Assembly (NCBI GenBank): GCA_016217545.1
Contig: JACRHT010000017.1
Span: 1,178,001-1,242,000, forward strand
From: Opitutia bacterium
GTDB taxonomy: Bacteria > Verrucomicrobiota > Verrucomicrobiia > Opitutales > Opitutaceae
Direction of reading: 5' to 3'
DNA length: 64,000 nucleotides
Position numbers and translations under genes: made by a program. Within the stretch, counting starts at the first letter, position 1. Each line of letters begins with the position of its first letter. Below the pieces are notes generated by a model. The model was not told the DNA's origin. It ran no database searches and worked only from the letters and a program-made list of their open reading frames with translations. Of the stretch, positions 17,149 through 24,714 are shown one piece after another.

Positions 17149-18851
17149 TTGAGGACGGCGAACTCCGGCGAGAGCGCGATGAGGTAGTAAGCGAGCCGCG
17201 CGCGCTCGCGGTTGAGGGTGCTGCCACTCGGAACCATGCCGGCGGTGATGCCGTTCACCGCAGTGAGGATTTTCGTGCGGTTGTCGGCGCTGAGCGTGCC
17301 GCGCGTGAGCAACAGGTCGAGGTTGTCGATCAGCGATCCCGGCGTGGCGGCGAGCGTCTCCTGCGCGGAGAGGTCGAGGCGCATATTGCCCGTGCCGCTA
17401 TAGATGAGGGTGTAGACGGCGTTGGGGAACGCGATCGCCGTGACGGCATTGAGGATTTGGAACTCGGGGCCGACGAGGCGTGCGTTCTGGATCACGCCGG
17501 GCGGCTCGTAGTCGGGCGAGTAGAAGTTGAACACGGAAGGCGCGCCGAGGGGAAACTGGCCCATCGAGGACTCGCTAAACGCGCCAAGGTCGTAGGGGAT
17601 GACGGTCGTGCCGGCGCTGATCGTGAACTTGCCGGCGCGGAGCAGCTGCGTGAGGCGGAGGAATGGCTCCTGGAGTTTGCCGTGCTCGGCGTCGGTGAGC
17701 ATCGAGAGGCTGCGCGCTTCGCTGTCGAGCAGGATGGCTTTCACGACGGCGAGCAGGTCGCCGCGGACGCCGGAGCCGTTGTTGGCGAAAGTGGAGGCGA
17801 CGCGTGCAACGTAGCCGTCGCTGGGATTCGCCGACACGAGCCGCTGGATCAGCAGTCGCGAGATGAACGGCGCGCAACTCGGGTGCTCGATCAGGTTGTC
17901 GAGGGCGTCGCTGACGTCGGTGAGGCCGGGCTGGTTGGCGGGCAGGTTGGGTTTGCGGGCGCCGGCGTAGGCGAGGAGCGTCTTGGCGGCGGTGTCGTGC
18001 TGCGCCTCCCACATGCGCATCGGGCTGATGTAGTCGGCGGTCGCGGTCGGAAAATCCGTGCGGCCGGTGCCCGTGCCGGTGTTGTTCGTGCTCTCGTCGG
18101 TGAAGCCGGTGAAGACGCGCGCGAACTCCGTGATGTTGTCGTTGGTGTAGGTTTCGAGGGGGCGGCCGGTGCTGTCGGTGATGTAGGTGCCGTTGGAGTT
18201 GAGCTGATAGAGGCCGATGCTGAAAAGCTGCATGACCTCGCGCGCGTAGTTCTCGTCGGGGCGCGTGCCGCTCGCGGTGTTGGCTTTGCGGTTTTTGTAG
18301 TGGCTCAGGTAACGGCCCATCATGGGCGAGCGCGTGACGTCGGTGAGGAGCGTCTTGAAATTGCCCAGCGCGTTGCGCGCGAGCATGTCCCACCACGCGG
18401 ACGAGCCGTCGCTGGCGTTGGCGATGTTCGTGTCGGCATCGGAGACGACGACGATCTGGCTGAGGGCGTAGGCGATGCGTTGGCGGAGCTGATCCTGGCC
18501 GGTGAGCATCACCTGCGTGCGGGCGCGGCGGTTGTGGTTTCTGTCGCTCGTGGTGATCGAGCCGGCGGCGCGGGCGGCGGCGAGGATATCCATCGCCTTC
18601 GTCTGCGGCTTGCCCGCCTGCGCGTCGATCCACGCCGAGTAGTTGTAGCCCATCTGCCGGAGCTCGGCGATGGAGTCGCTCGTGGGGCCGAAGGTCGCCT
18701 GGACGAGGAAGCGCGCCGCCTGTTCGTCGGCGCTTAGCGCGGTATCCGGCGAGACGGCGGCGCGGCCGACGGCGAAAACGCCGACCAGAAGCAGCACGCC
18801 GCACAGCGCACGAGGGGCCCGAATCACGCGCGGCATCTTTCGCGCCGGCAC
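17145..18851 (-). CDS. DUF1800 family exported protein
   Basis: This is a 568-residue protein with an N-terminal signal-like segment after several basic residues (about residues 12-32). The family signature is visible as AARFLVQATFGPT near residue 45, and RPDENYAREVMQLFSIGLYQ mid-protein, with conserved NYAREVMQLF. DUF1800 proteins are exported, of unknown activity, and usually precede a DUF1501 gene as here. The start could be five codons later (ATG at 18836). The gene lies 66 nt after gspM on the same strand, so it may be read with the T2SS operon and its product may be a secreted cargo. Confidence 0.85.
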   Translation of the reverse strand: MPARKMPRVIRAPRALCGVLLLVGVFAVGRAAVSPDTALSADEQAARFLVQATFGPTSDSIAELRQMGYNYSAWIDAQAGKPQTKAMDILAAARAAGSITTSDRNHNRRARTQVMLTGQDQLRQRIAYALSQIVVVSDADTNIANASDGSSAWWDMLARNALGNFKTLLTDVTRSPMMGRYLSHYKNRKANTASGTRPDENYAREVMQLFSIGLYQLNSNGTYITDSTGRPLETYTNDNITEFARVFTGFTDESTNNTGTGTGRTDFPTATADYISPMRMWEAQHDTAAKTLLAYAGARKPNLPANQPGLTDVSDALDNLIEHPSCAPFISRLLIQRLVSANPSDGYVARVASTFANNGSGVRGDLLAVVKAILLDSEARSLSMLTDAEHGKLQEPFLRLTQLLRAGKFTISAGTTVIPYDLGAFSESSMGQFPLGAPSVFNFYSPDYEPPGVIQNARLVGPEFQILNAVTAIAFPNAVYTLIYSGTGNMRLDLSAQETLAATPGSLIDNLDLLLTRGTLSADNRTKILTAVNGITAGMVPSGSTLNRERARLAYYLIALSPEFAVLK

Positions 18852-18917
18852 TCCCGACTCAAGCCCGGAACCGGCCGACGTGAGAATTTAACATCTCGTG
18901 ACGGTCCGGCGGCCGCC

Positions 18918-19439
18918 TCAGCGCTGCAATTCGGCCGCGGTGACGCGAAAGGTGGCGTTGAGCGTGCCGGGCGCGGCGCGGTCGGCTTGGAGCGAAACCT
19001 GTTCGAGTCCGACATAGGGCGAGCGCGCCGAGAGCGCTTCGTAGAACTTCACCAACGCGCCGAGTTCGGCGCGGCGGAAGGTCACCTGCGCGGTGTGGAA
19101 GGCGAACTGCGTCGTGCGCTCACTGCGCTGGCCGGACACTTCCGGGGTCAGGCCGGCCTGCGACGCGAGCGCGCTCATCTCGGCAACGAGGCGCGTGCCG
19201 TTGAGGGTCTTTGCCGGGTCGAGCTGCGCCGTGGCCTTGGCGGCGCGCGCTTCGATGTCGGCGCGGTTCTTGAGCCAGAGCTGTTGCTCCTCGCCCGAGG
19301 CGCGGAGCGAACGCCAGTCCGCGACCCGCGTGCGGGCGCGGCCGGTGGCGCTGAGCAGCCACGCGATGGCGACGAGCGAAACGAACGTCACGAGCAGCGC
19401 CTTCTCGCGCAAATTTCGGGTGAAGAAAAAGCGTTTCAC
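18918..19439 (-). CDS. gspM: T2SS assembly protein GspM-like
   Basis: This is a 173-residue bitopic protein. A basic N-terminus (MKRFFFTRNLREKALL) is followed by one membrane helix (about 15-32), then a coiled-coil stretch (about 40-85) and a small ferredoxin-like C-terminal domain, as in GspM. GspM binds GspL and supports the ATPase platform. Identity rests mainly on layout and position after gspL. The start is a GTG whose last two bases belong to the gspL stop (GTGA), showing tight coupling. Confidence 0.75.
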   Translation of the reverse strand: MKRFFFTRNLREKALLVTFVSLVAIAWLLSATGRARTRVADWRSLRASGEEQQLWLKNRADIEARAAKATAQLDPAKTLNGTRLVAEMSALASQAGLTPEVSGQRSERTTQFAFHTAQVTFRRAELGALVKFYEALSARSPYVGLEQVSLQADRAAPGTLNATFRVTAAELQR

Positions 19440-20578
19440 TTCGCACCTCCCGTGCCGGTGACGGCCGCGAGCGAGCCATCCTTGAACGTCGCGACGACAC
19501 GGAAGGTCGTCACGCCCTCGATCAGCCGGATATTCGAGACCTCCAACGTCGCGACCTGCGGCAGCGCGCGGGCGGACGACTCGAACGTGCCGACGTTGTC
19601 GGCGTTGGCCGACTGGCCCTCGATCTCAATCGTGTCGCGGCCGTTGGTGACCGAGCGGGAGAACACCACGCCGCCGGGCCGGACGGTGTTGAGCACGGCC
19701 AGCATTTCCATCGCGCGGAGGCGGCGCTGCGCCATCTCCTCGATGCGCGTGCCGAGTGTCTGGGCGGTCTGGATTTTCTCCACGTCGGGCGCGAGGATGC
19801 GTTGCGCCTCGCGTTGCTGGTTGAGCAGCACGCCGCCGAGAAAAGCACCGAGTTCGAGCACGGCCGCGAAGGCGATGCACCCGACGGTCACCTGCAACAC
19901 GCGCCAGAGGAACCGGTCACGCTGCTGCGTGGCGCGGCGGTCGGCAAGGACCGCCTTGTCGCGCACGTCCATCGCCTGCACGGCGGATTCCTCGAAACGC
20001 GTGGTCAGCGTGCCGCCGTTGCGCCGGGCGACCGCGAACTCCGACGCGTCCTTGCGCGGGACGACCGAGATCGGGCCAACGAATTCCTCGACCGCGCCGA
20101 GTTCGCCGAGCCGGGCTTTGGCCTCGTCGAGCAAGCGGTCGCGTTCCGCGGACTCGGTCGCGGGCTCGACCTTGCGCGCGAGCACAAGCGCGGGCAGCGA
20201 GCCGTTGCCATCCCACGTCGCCACGATCAGCGAATTGCCGTCGCTCCAGGCGCGGACCGCTTTGCCGGTCGGCGCATCGCCGAGCAGCGCGATGAAGGCC
20301 GGCAGCACCGCCGTGGCACCGTCCCAACCCTCGGCGGCGAACAACCGGCGATGGGTCGCGAACGCGAGCGCACTGGCACCGTCTGCCGCGGGCAGAAAGC
20401 CGTAGTAAAGCTGGCCGACGGCGAAGGGGGCGTGGGTCTCGAGCGCGAGTTCCACCTGCTCGGCGGCGGGCGAGGCGGCATCGAGCGGCACGCGACGCAC
20501 GAAGAACGCCTCCGGCGGCAGCACGACGATCTCGTCGAGCGCGGCGGCGGGCGCAGTTGTTTCGGTGGGGGTCGGCAT
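19436..20578 (-). CDS. gspL: T2SS inner-membrane protein GspL-like
   Basis: This is a 380-residue protein. The N-terminal 220 residues form a cytoplasmic domain with an actin-like feel (ALETHAPFAVGQLYYGFL, VLPAFIALLGDAP). One membrane helix follows (about 232-256, TVGCIAFAAVLELGAFLGG), then a periplasmic coiled coil and a ferredoxin-like domain. This is the GspL layout. GspL links GspE to the membrane platform. No ATP-binding motif is obvious. It lies 1 nt after gspK and overlaps gspM. Sequence similarity within the family is always low, so the name depends on topology and neighbours. Confidence 0.78.
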   Translation of the reverse strand: MPTPTETTAPAAALDEIVVLPPEAFFVRRVPLDAASPAAEQVELALETHAPFAVGQLYYGFLPAADGASALAFATHRRLFAAEGWDGATAVLPAFIALLGDAPTGKAVRAWSDGNSLIVATWDGNGSLPALVLARKVEPATESAERDRLLDEAKARLGELGAVEEFVGPISVVPRKDASEFAVARRNGGTLTTRFEESAVQAMDVRDKAVLADRRATQQRDRFLWRVLQVTVGCIAFAAVLELGAFLGGVLLNQQREAQRILAPDVEKIQTAQTLGTRIEEMAQRRLRAMEMLAVLNTVRPGGVVFSRSVTNGRDTIEIEGQSANADNVGTFESSARALPQVATLEVSNIRLIEGVTTFRVVATFKDGSLAAVTGTGGAK

Positions 20579-20579
20579 G

Positions 20580-21746
20580 TCAGCTCGTGGGACTCGCTTC
20601 GGGCGCGGTTGGTTCGCTGTTCTCCTTAATTTCGAGCACGGTGAAGGGGTAGTTCAAGGCTTTACGCTCAGGCGGCGGGGCGGTTTCGACGCCACCCGGC
20701 TTGGTCGCCTCGTTGCGGCGCTGGGGAGCGGAGGCGTTGGCTCCGGCGGAAACCACCGCGCTCAGCCGGTAAACCACCTGGCCCTGCCGGACCTCGACGT
20801 TGATGCGCAGCGCCTCGATGTTGGTGCCATAGTGGTCGCCGGTGACGCTCGCGCCCATGATGGTGTTGGCTTCGGTGATGGAACGGAAGACGCCGGTCTC
20901 GCCCTTCGGTTTCGGGCGGGCGCGGTAATCCTGCAACGACTGCACCTCGGAGCTGCCGAGGCCGAGCGCGGTGAGGACGCCGGCGCGCGCGGCGTTGAGG
21001 TTCACGCGGCGGAACGAGAGCAACGACACCTCCTGCCGAAACGCGTCGAAGACCGGCGTGGGCCGGCCGGCCTCGTCGAAGAAGACGTGTTCGTTGAGTT
21101 CAACCGCGGCGAGTTCGCCCCAAGACCGGAGCGCGCGGTGCGCGGGCTGGTAGGCCGGTGTCGCGGCGCCGTAGTCGGGCACGTCCATATCGACTGCGGC
21201 ATCCTTCGGCGCGTCATGCGCCCACGCGTGCAGCACGTGGCTGAGGCGTTCCGCCTGGTTGCGCTCCACGCCGGCGAATTCGAGCATCGTCTGGATCTCG
21301 GTCTCGCCGGCGTTGGGCAGCGAGAGCTTGGCCGACTCGTCCTCGAACGACACCGCGACCTCGCGACCGGCAGCGGGCGTGAAACCGGTGTCGGTGAGCG
21401 GATCCTCCCATCCTTCAGCGGGGCTGCGCAAGGCGCCGTCGACCGCGCGGAAATCGGCCAGCACGGCGAGCGCGGTCTCGAGCGCGGAATAAGCGTCGGC
21501 GCGCAGGCTCTTCATGTTCGCCGAGCGCGCATCGGCGAGCAGCTCGGTGCCGCTCCGGCGGATGAACGCCGTAAGGAGAAACGCCGCGAGCAGCACGGTG
21601 ACGAGCACGAGCACGATGACGGCACCGCGCTGGCGCGCACGCGCGCCAGAGGGACCAAGTTCCAAGTGGCCAAGGGACAGATTGCCGGAGGCGCGGCGAT
21701 CCGCGCCCGGACTTCTGCGGGCTTCGTGACACTTGATACTTGGCAT
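20580..21746 (-). CDS. gspK: T2SS minor pseudopilin GspK
   Basis: This is a 388-residue protein, far longer than the other pseudopilins, as expected for GspK, which caps the pseudopilus tip. The hydrophobic helix follows RQRG (AVIVLVLVTVLLAAFLLTAF), so the prepilin cut is after Gly41. The large alpha domain contains the SAM-like helix-hairpin region RVNLNAARAGVLTALGLG. The ATG at 21746 is favoured by a GAGGTGA ribosome site 8 nt upstream; a GTG at 21758 is the alternative. The 41-residue leader is unusually long. It is encoded by period-7 repeats and their core, so the original start may have been displaced. Confidence 0.88.
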   Translation of the reverse strand: MPSIKCHEARRSPGADRRASGNLSLGHLELGPSGARARQRGAVIVLVLVTVLLAAFLLTAFIRRSGTELLADARSANMKSLRADAYSALETALAVLADFRAVDGALRSPAEGWEDPLTDTGFTPAAGREVAVSFEDESAKLSLPNAGETEIQTMLEFAGVERNQAERLSHVLHAWAHDAPKDAAVDMDVPDYGAATPAYQPAHRALRSWGELAAVELNEHVFFDEAGRPTPVFDAFRQEVSLLSFRRVNLNAARAGVLTALGLGSSEVQSLQDYRARPKPKGETGVFRSITEANTIMGASVTGDHYGTNIEALRINVEVRQGQVVYRLSAVVSAGANASAPQRRNEATKPGGVETAPPPERKALNYPFTVLEIKENSEPTAPEASPTS

Positions 21747-21756
21747 TTGGAACTTC
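21655..21756. repeat. Inverted period-7 repeat arrays at the start of gspK
   Basis: On the plus strand three 7-mers run CCAAGTT, CCAAGTG, GCCAAGG (21655-21675). Read on the minus strand from 21756 to 21722, five 7-mers run GAAGTTC, CAAATGC, CAAGTAT, CAAGTGT, CACGAAG. The two arrays face each other around a core of about 46 nt. They include the gspK start codon and most of the leader coding sequence. Confidence 0.75.
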
Positions 21757-21761
21757 ACCTC
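21755..21761 (-). promoter_or_regulatory. Ribosome binding site for gspK
   Basis: GAGGTGA on the minus strand lies 8 nt before the ATG at 21746 and overlaps the gspJ stop region. Clear Shine-Dalgarno sequences are rare in this window, so this one decides the start. Confidence 0.6.
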
Positions 21762-22488
21762 AGTAATGCGGCAACGCCCCCGGCGCGGGCGGCAGGGTGA
21801 CGGTGGTTTCCGTTTTCATGGTGCCGTGCGCGAAGCCGAGGCGCAGGCGTTGCGGCATGCGCCAACGGCCCTGATTGTCGCGCTGTAGCTGATCGTAGAC
21901 GCGCCAGAAATTGCCGTCGCCCTCGAGGTATTCGTATTTCAGCTCGGCGCCGAAGGGCGAGAGGATGAACGCGCGCGGCGCGGCGTCGTCGAAGTCCTTT
22001 TCGAGGCGCGATTGCCAGTAGAGCACGAATCCCTTGTTGGACTGCTGCGCGAGTCCGCACACAACGTCGGGCAGCGGCGCGGTTTTCCACGGCAGGCGCG
22101 GACTGCCCTCGGCCAGTTCGTAGGAAACGAGCGTCATGCGCCGGCCGTCGTCGAGCCGCACCTCGCGGCCGAAGATTGGCGTGTCGGTCTGCAGCGGCGG
22201 CAGCGCGGCGGTGCGGAGCATCGTCTCGACCTCGCGCGTGACGGCGCGCACGTGCTGATCGAAGAGGCGGCGTTCGGCGCCGGCGCCCCAGATTTCCGCC
22301 ATCGAGAACACGAAGAAGTTCAGCGCGAGCAGCAGGCCGCCGAGCAACGCGGCCGCGAGCAGCGTCTCGATGAGAGTGAAGGCGCGGGAACGCGTGAGGT
22401 GGGCGTCGCCGTCCCGGCGACGGCAATCCTCGGCGCCGTCGGGACGACGGCGCCCACCCTCGCGACGCGGGCCGAGACTTGCGTTCAT
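21760..22488 (-). CDS. gspJ: T2SS minor pseudopilin GspJ
   Basis: This is a 242-residue prepilin. The cleavage region is SRA-FTLIETLLAAALLGG, with Phe37 as the first mature residue and Glu5 of the mature protein present. The mature part is GspJ-like in size and holds a hydrophilic beta domain. The start is set by the ATGA overlap with gspI. The leader is 36 residues long and very basic. Residues 11-30 are encoded by a palindromic repeat, and no alternative start exists between the repeat and the cleavage site. GspJ joins GspI and GspK in the pseudopilus tip complex. Confidence 0.87.
   Translation of the reverse strand: MNASLGPRREGGRRRPDGAEDCRRRDGDAHLTRSRAFTLIETLLAAALLGGLLLALNFFVFSMAEIWGAGAERRLFDQHVRAVTREVETMLRTAALPPLQTDTPIFGREVRLDDGRRMTLVSYELAEGSPRLPWKTAPLPDVVCGLAQQSNKGFVLYWQSRLEKDFDDAAPRAFILSPFGAELKYEYLEGDGNFWRVYDQLQRDNQGRWRMPQRLRLGFAHGTMKTETTVTLPPAPGALPHY
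22398..22458. repeat. Palindromic repeat inside the gspJ leader coding sequence
   Basis: A 61-nt imperfect inverted repeat starts GGTGGGCGTCGCCGTCCCG and ends with a near-complement ending CGACGGCGCCCACC. It encodes about 20 residues (GGRRRPDGAEDC then RRRDGDAH) of the GspJ leader and keeps the frame open. Confidence 0.75.
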
Positions 22489-22934
22489 CGCGCGATCGTC
22501 TCCTTGGCCTTCTCGCGGGCGGCGCGCCAGTCGGAGCGGAGTTGCTCGCGGCGTTGCGGGTCGCTCCACGTCGGCCGGAGAACCATGAGGGTCTCGGTGG
22601 CCTCTTCCTCGCTCTTCATGGTGCCACCGCTCGTGCGGGTCGTGAGCGTGACCTTGAAGAGATCGGGCACGGCGACCTCCTCGACTTTGGCTTCCCAGCG
22701 CAGGCGGCGATCGTCGGGCAACGACATGTCCCCGCCCTTCTCGATTTTCTCGCGTTCGGGCTCGTTGAGCACGGTGTCGCGCAGGAAATCCATCGAAGAG
22801 CCGCCGGACGCGCGCTGGGCGATGGCGGCGTGCGCGCCGAGGGTGTTGGCGTAGGCGGCGCCGAGCACGATCGCGGCGATCGCGAGGATGGCGAGGCCGA
22901 CCAGCACTTCGACGAGGGTAAAGGCGCGGCGCAT
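22485..22934 (-). CDS. gspI: T2SS minor pseudopilin GspI
   Basis: This is a 149-residue prepilin with a very short leader, MRRA, then FTLVEVLVGLAILAIAAIVL. Cleavage after Ala4 leaves Phe1 and Glu5, as required for pseudopilin assembly. The C-terminal domain is small and mixed, in line with GspI, which starts the tip complex. It begins one base after the gspH stop and overlaps gspJ by ATGA. The residue before the cut is Ala rather than the usual Gly. Confidence 0.85.
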   Translation of the reverse strand: MRRAFTLVEVLVGLAILAIAAIVLGAAYANTLGAHAAIAQRASGGSSMDFLRDTVLNEPEREKIEKGGDMSLPDDRRLRWEAKVEEVAVPDLFKVTLTTRTSGGTMKSEEEATETLMVLRPTWSDPQRREQLRSDWRAAREKAKETIAR

Positions 22935-22935
22935 C

Positions 22936-23436
22936 TCAGGTCTTGGTCGGGGCCGGGCTCAGCGCGCACGTCCACGGATCGACGATGAGCACGCGCGGCT
23001 TGGCGTCGGCGCCGGCCCGGAGGCGCAGGCGGAAGGGCTGGCAGGTGCCGTCGGGGAAAAAGCGCACGCGCTTCAACGGTTCCTGATTCTCGGTGAGTTC
23101 GCCGCCAAGGAGAATGCTGCCGCCAGCCTCCATGGGGAGGAGATCGAGGACGACGCCGACCGGCAGGACATCGCTGCGCGCGCCGCTCTCGCCCCAGAGG
23201 AGCTGGCGCTTCTCGGCGTCGTAGGCGAGCTCGGTGGCGCGGCCGGACTCGAGGGCGATGGTGCGCGCGGCGAGGACGGCTTCGCTGGCGATCTGGTCGG
23301 GCCCGCGCTCGTCCATCTGCGCGAGCATCGAGTTCACCCCGGGAATGAAGATCGCCGCGAACAGCGCGATGAGCGCGAGGACGAGCAGAACCTCGACGAG
23401 GGTGAAGGCGCGAACGTGGGCGTTACCGCGTGGCAT
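22936..23436 (-). CDS. gspH: T2SS minor pseudopilin GspH
   Basis: This is a 166-residue prepilin. The leader MPRGNAHVRA is followed by FTLVEVLLVLALIALFAAIF, again with Ala before the cut and Glu5 present. The rest is a GspH/FimT-like beta domain with a Gly-rich middle. ATG at 23436 gives a normal leader of 10 residues; the open frame upstream is basic and overlaps the spacer after gspG. It sits between gspG and gspI, the standard gene order. Confidence 0.83.
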   Translation of the reverse strand: MPRGNAHVRAFTLVEVLLVLALIALFAAIFIPGVNSMLAQMDERGPDQIASEAVLAARTIALESGRATELAYDAEKRQLLWGESGARSDVLPVGVVLDLLPMEAGGSILLGGELTENQEPLKRVRFFPDGTCQPFRLRLRAGADAKPRVLIVDPWTCALSPAPTKT

Positions 23437-23483
23437 GCGATGGACTGGCAACGGCGCGCCTCCCGGCCCTGAGGCGCGGGCGG

Positions 23484-23912
23484 TCACCAATTGCCGATGT
23501 CGTCCTCGGTGCCGTCGGCGTGATCGGGTCCGACGGAATAGAGGTCGAAGCTGCCCTTGTTCTTGGTGCCGGGAAACCGGTAGCGATATTGCTCGCCCCA
23601 CGGATCGGCCGGGAGCTTGCCGTTCGGCGCGTCGGCGTAGGGGCCCCGCCAGCGATCGGCCTTGTTGGCCGGGGCGGCGAGAAGCGCGGCGAGGCCTTCG
23701 GTGGTCGAGGGGTAATCGCCGACGTCGATCTTGTAGCGGGTGAGCGAGGTCTTGAGCGCGTCGCGGACGAAGATCTTGGCCACGGACTCCTGGCTGCCGC
23801 CGAGGATTTTGTCGGCATTCGTCACCGCGAGGCCGACGAGCAGGCCCACGATGGCGAGGGCGAGGAGGATTTCGACGAGCGTGAACGCGGCGCGAGCTTT
23901 TCGCAGATTCAT
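23484..23912 (-). CDS. gspG: T2SS major pseudopilin GspG
   Basis: This is a 142-residue prepilin. The leader MNLRKARAA is followed by FTLVEILLALAIVGLLVGLA. The mature domain carries the GspG hallmarks DYPSTTEGLAALLAAP, RWRGPYAD and LPADPWGEQYRYRFPG, with late acidic residues (DLYSVGPDHADGTEDD) that form the calcium site in this family. It is the main subunit of the pseudopilus piston. Ala replaces the usual Gly before the cut. It follows the GspC-like gene by 7 nt. Confidence 0.93.
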   Translation of the reverse strand: MNLRKARAAFTLVEILLALAIVGLLVGLAVTNADKILGGSQESVAKIFVRDALKTSLTRYKIDVGDYPSTTEGLAALLAAPANKADRWRGPYADAPNGKLPADPWGEQYRYRFPGTKNKGSFDLYSVGPDHADGTEDDIGNW

Positions 23913-23919
23913 GGGGAGA

Positions 23920-24486
23920 TTAGCGGGGCGGTTGAGTGGGCTGAGGCGTCGGAGGAGGTTGCTGCTGGGCTTGCTGGCGCAAGGCGCGGCGGCGGCGGAT
24001 TTCCTCGGCGACCTGGGCGAGGCGCTGGGCCTCGGTGGCGCCGGGAGCAGTCGGGGCGGCGGCGGGCATCGCGATCGGTTGCGGCGACTGGCCGGGTTGC
24101 GGCTGGGCCACCACCTGCGGCGGCGGCATGGCCATGGCCGTGATCCGGGCGGTGCGGAGCTTCAGGCTCATGCTGCGCCCTTGGTAATCGAGCGTCACCG
24201 TCTCGCTGTCCGCATCGTAATTTTTGACGACGAACGGGCGACCGGACTCGTTGAGGGACACCCACTCGGCGCGGCGCGAGGCGGTGTCGGCGATGCTGAA
24301 GAAGCGCTCGCCGCGATCCACGAAGGTGCCGCGAAACTCCAGCGGACCCGCCGCCGCGGCCGCTTGTCCGGCGGGCGTGGCGGTGCCGAAGGGCGAATTC
24401 TGCACCAAGTTCTGCAGCGACGGCGCGGCCGGTGTCTGCGCCAGCGCGGGCAGAGCGAGTAACGCGAGGAGGAAGAGCGGTCGCAT
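23920..24486 (-). CDS. Exported Pro/Gln-rich protein, possible GspC-type component
   Basis: This is a 188-residue protein with a signal peptide (MRPLFLLALLALPALAQ). The middle region (about 50-115) contains LEFRGTFVDRGERFFSIAD and VTLDYQGRSMSLKL. This resembles the short homology-region domain of GspC and PilP, a small beta domain that docks on the secretin. The C-terminus is rich in Pro, Gln and Arg. It is the first gene of the gspG-M run and the only GspC candidate here, but it lacks a clear N-terminal transmembrane anchor beyond the signal. I infer a periplasmic T2SS part from position and this weak resemblance. Confidence 0.55.
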   Translation of the reverse strand: MRPLFLLALLALPALAQTPAAPSLQNLVQNSPFGTATPAGQAAAAAGPLEFRGTFVDRGERFFSIADTASRRAEWVSLNESGRPFVVKNYDADSETVTLDYQGRSMSLKLRTARITAMAMPPPQVVAQPQPGQSPQPIAMPAAAPTAPGATEAQRLAQVAEEIRRRRALRQQAQQQPPPTPQPTQPPR

Positions 24487-24714
24487 GCGGGGAATCGTTC
24501 GACTACGTTGGGCGGGTTTTGTGCCGGGGCAATGCCGAAGCGGTGACGCGCGGAACGGGAGAAAAGTTGCGGGCGCGACCGAGATTGGTCGCTGCACGGG
24601 ATACGCGGCGCTCGTCGCGCGGGCGCGGCTCGACTCCGCGATCGAGCGCTCATCCCCCGCCGGTGGCGCTTCATCCCGCGTTTGGAGGGCGCGGGCTACC
24701 GGCCTAGGCGGCCC

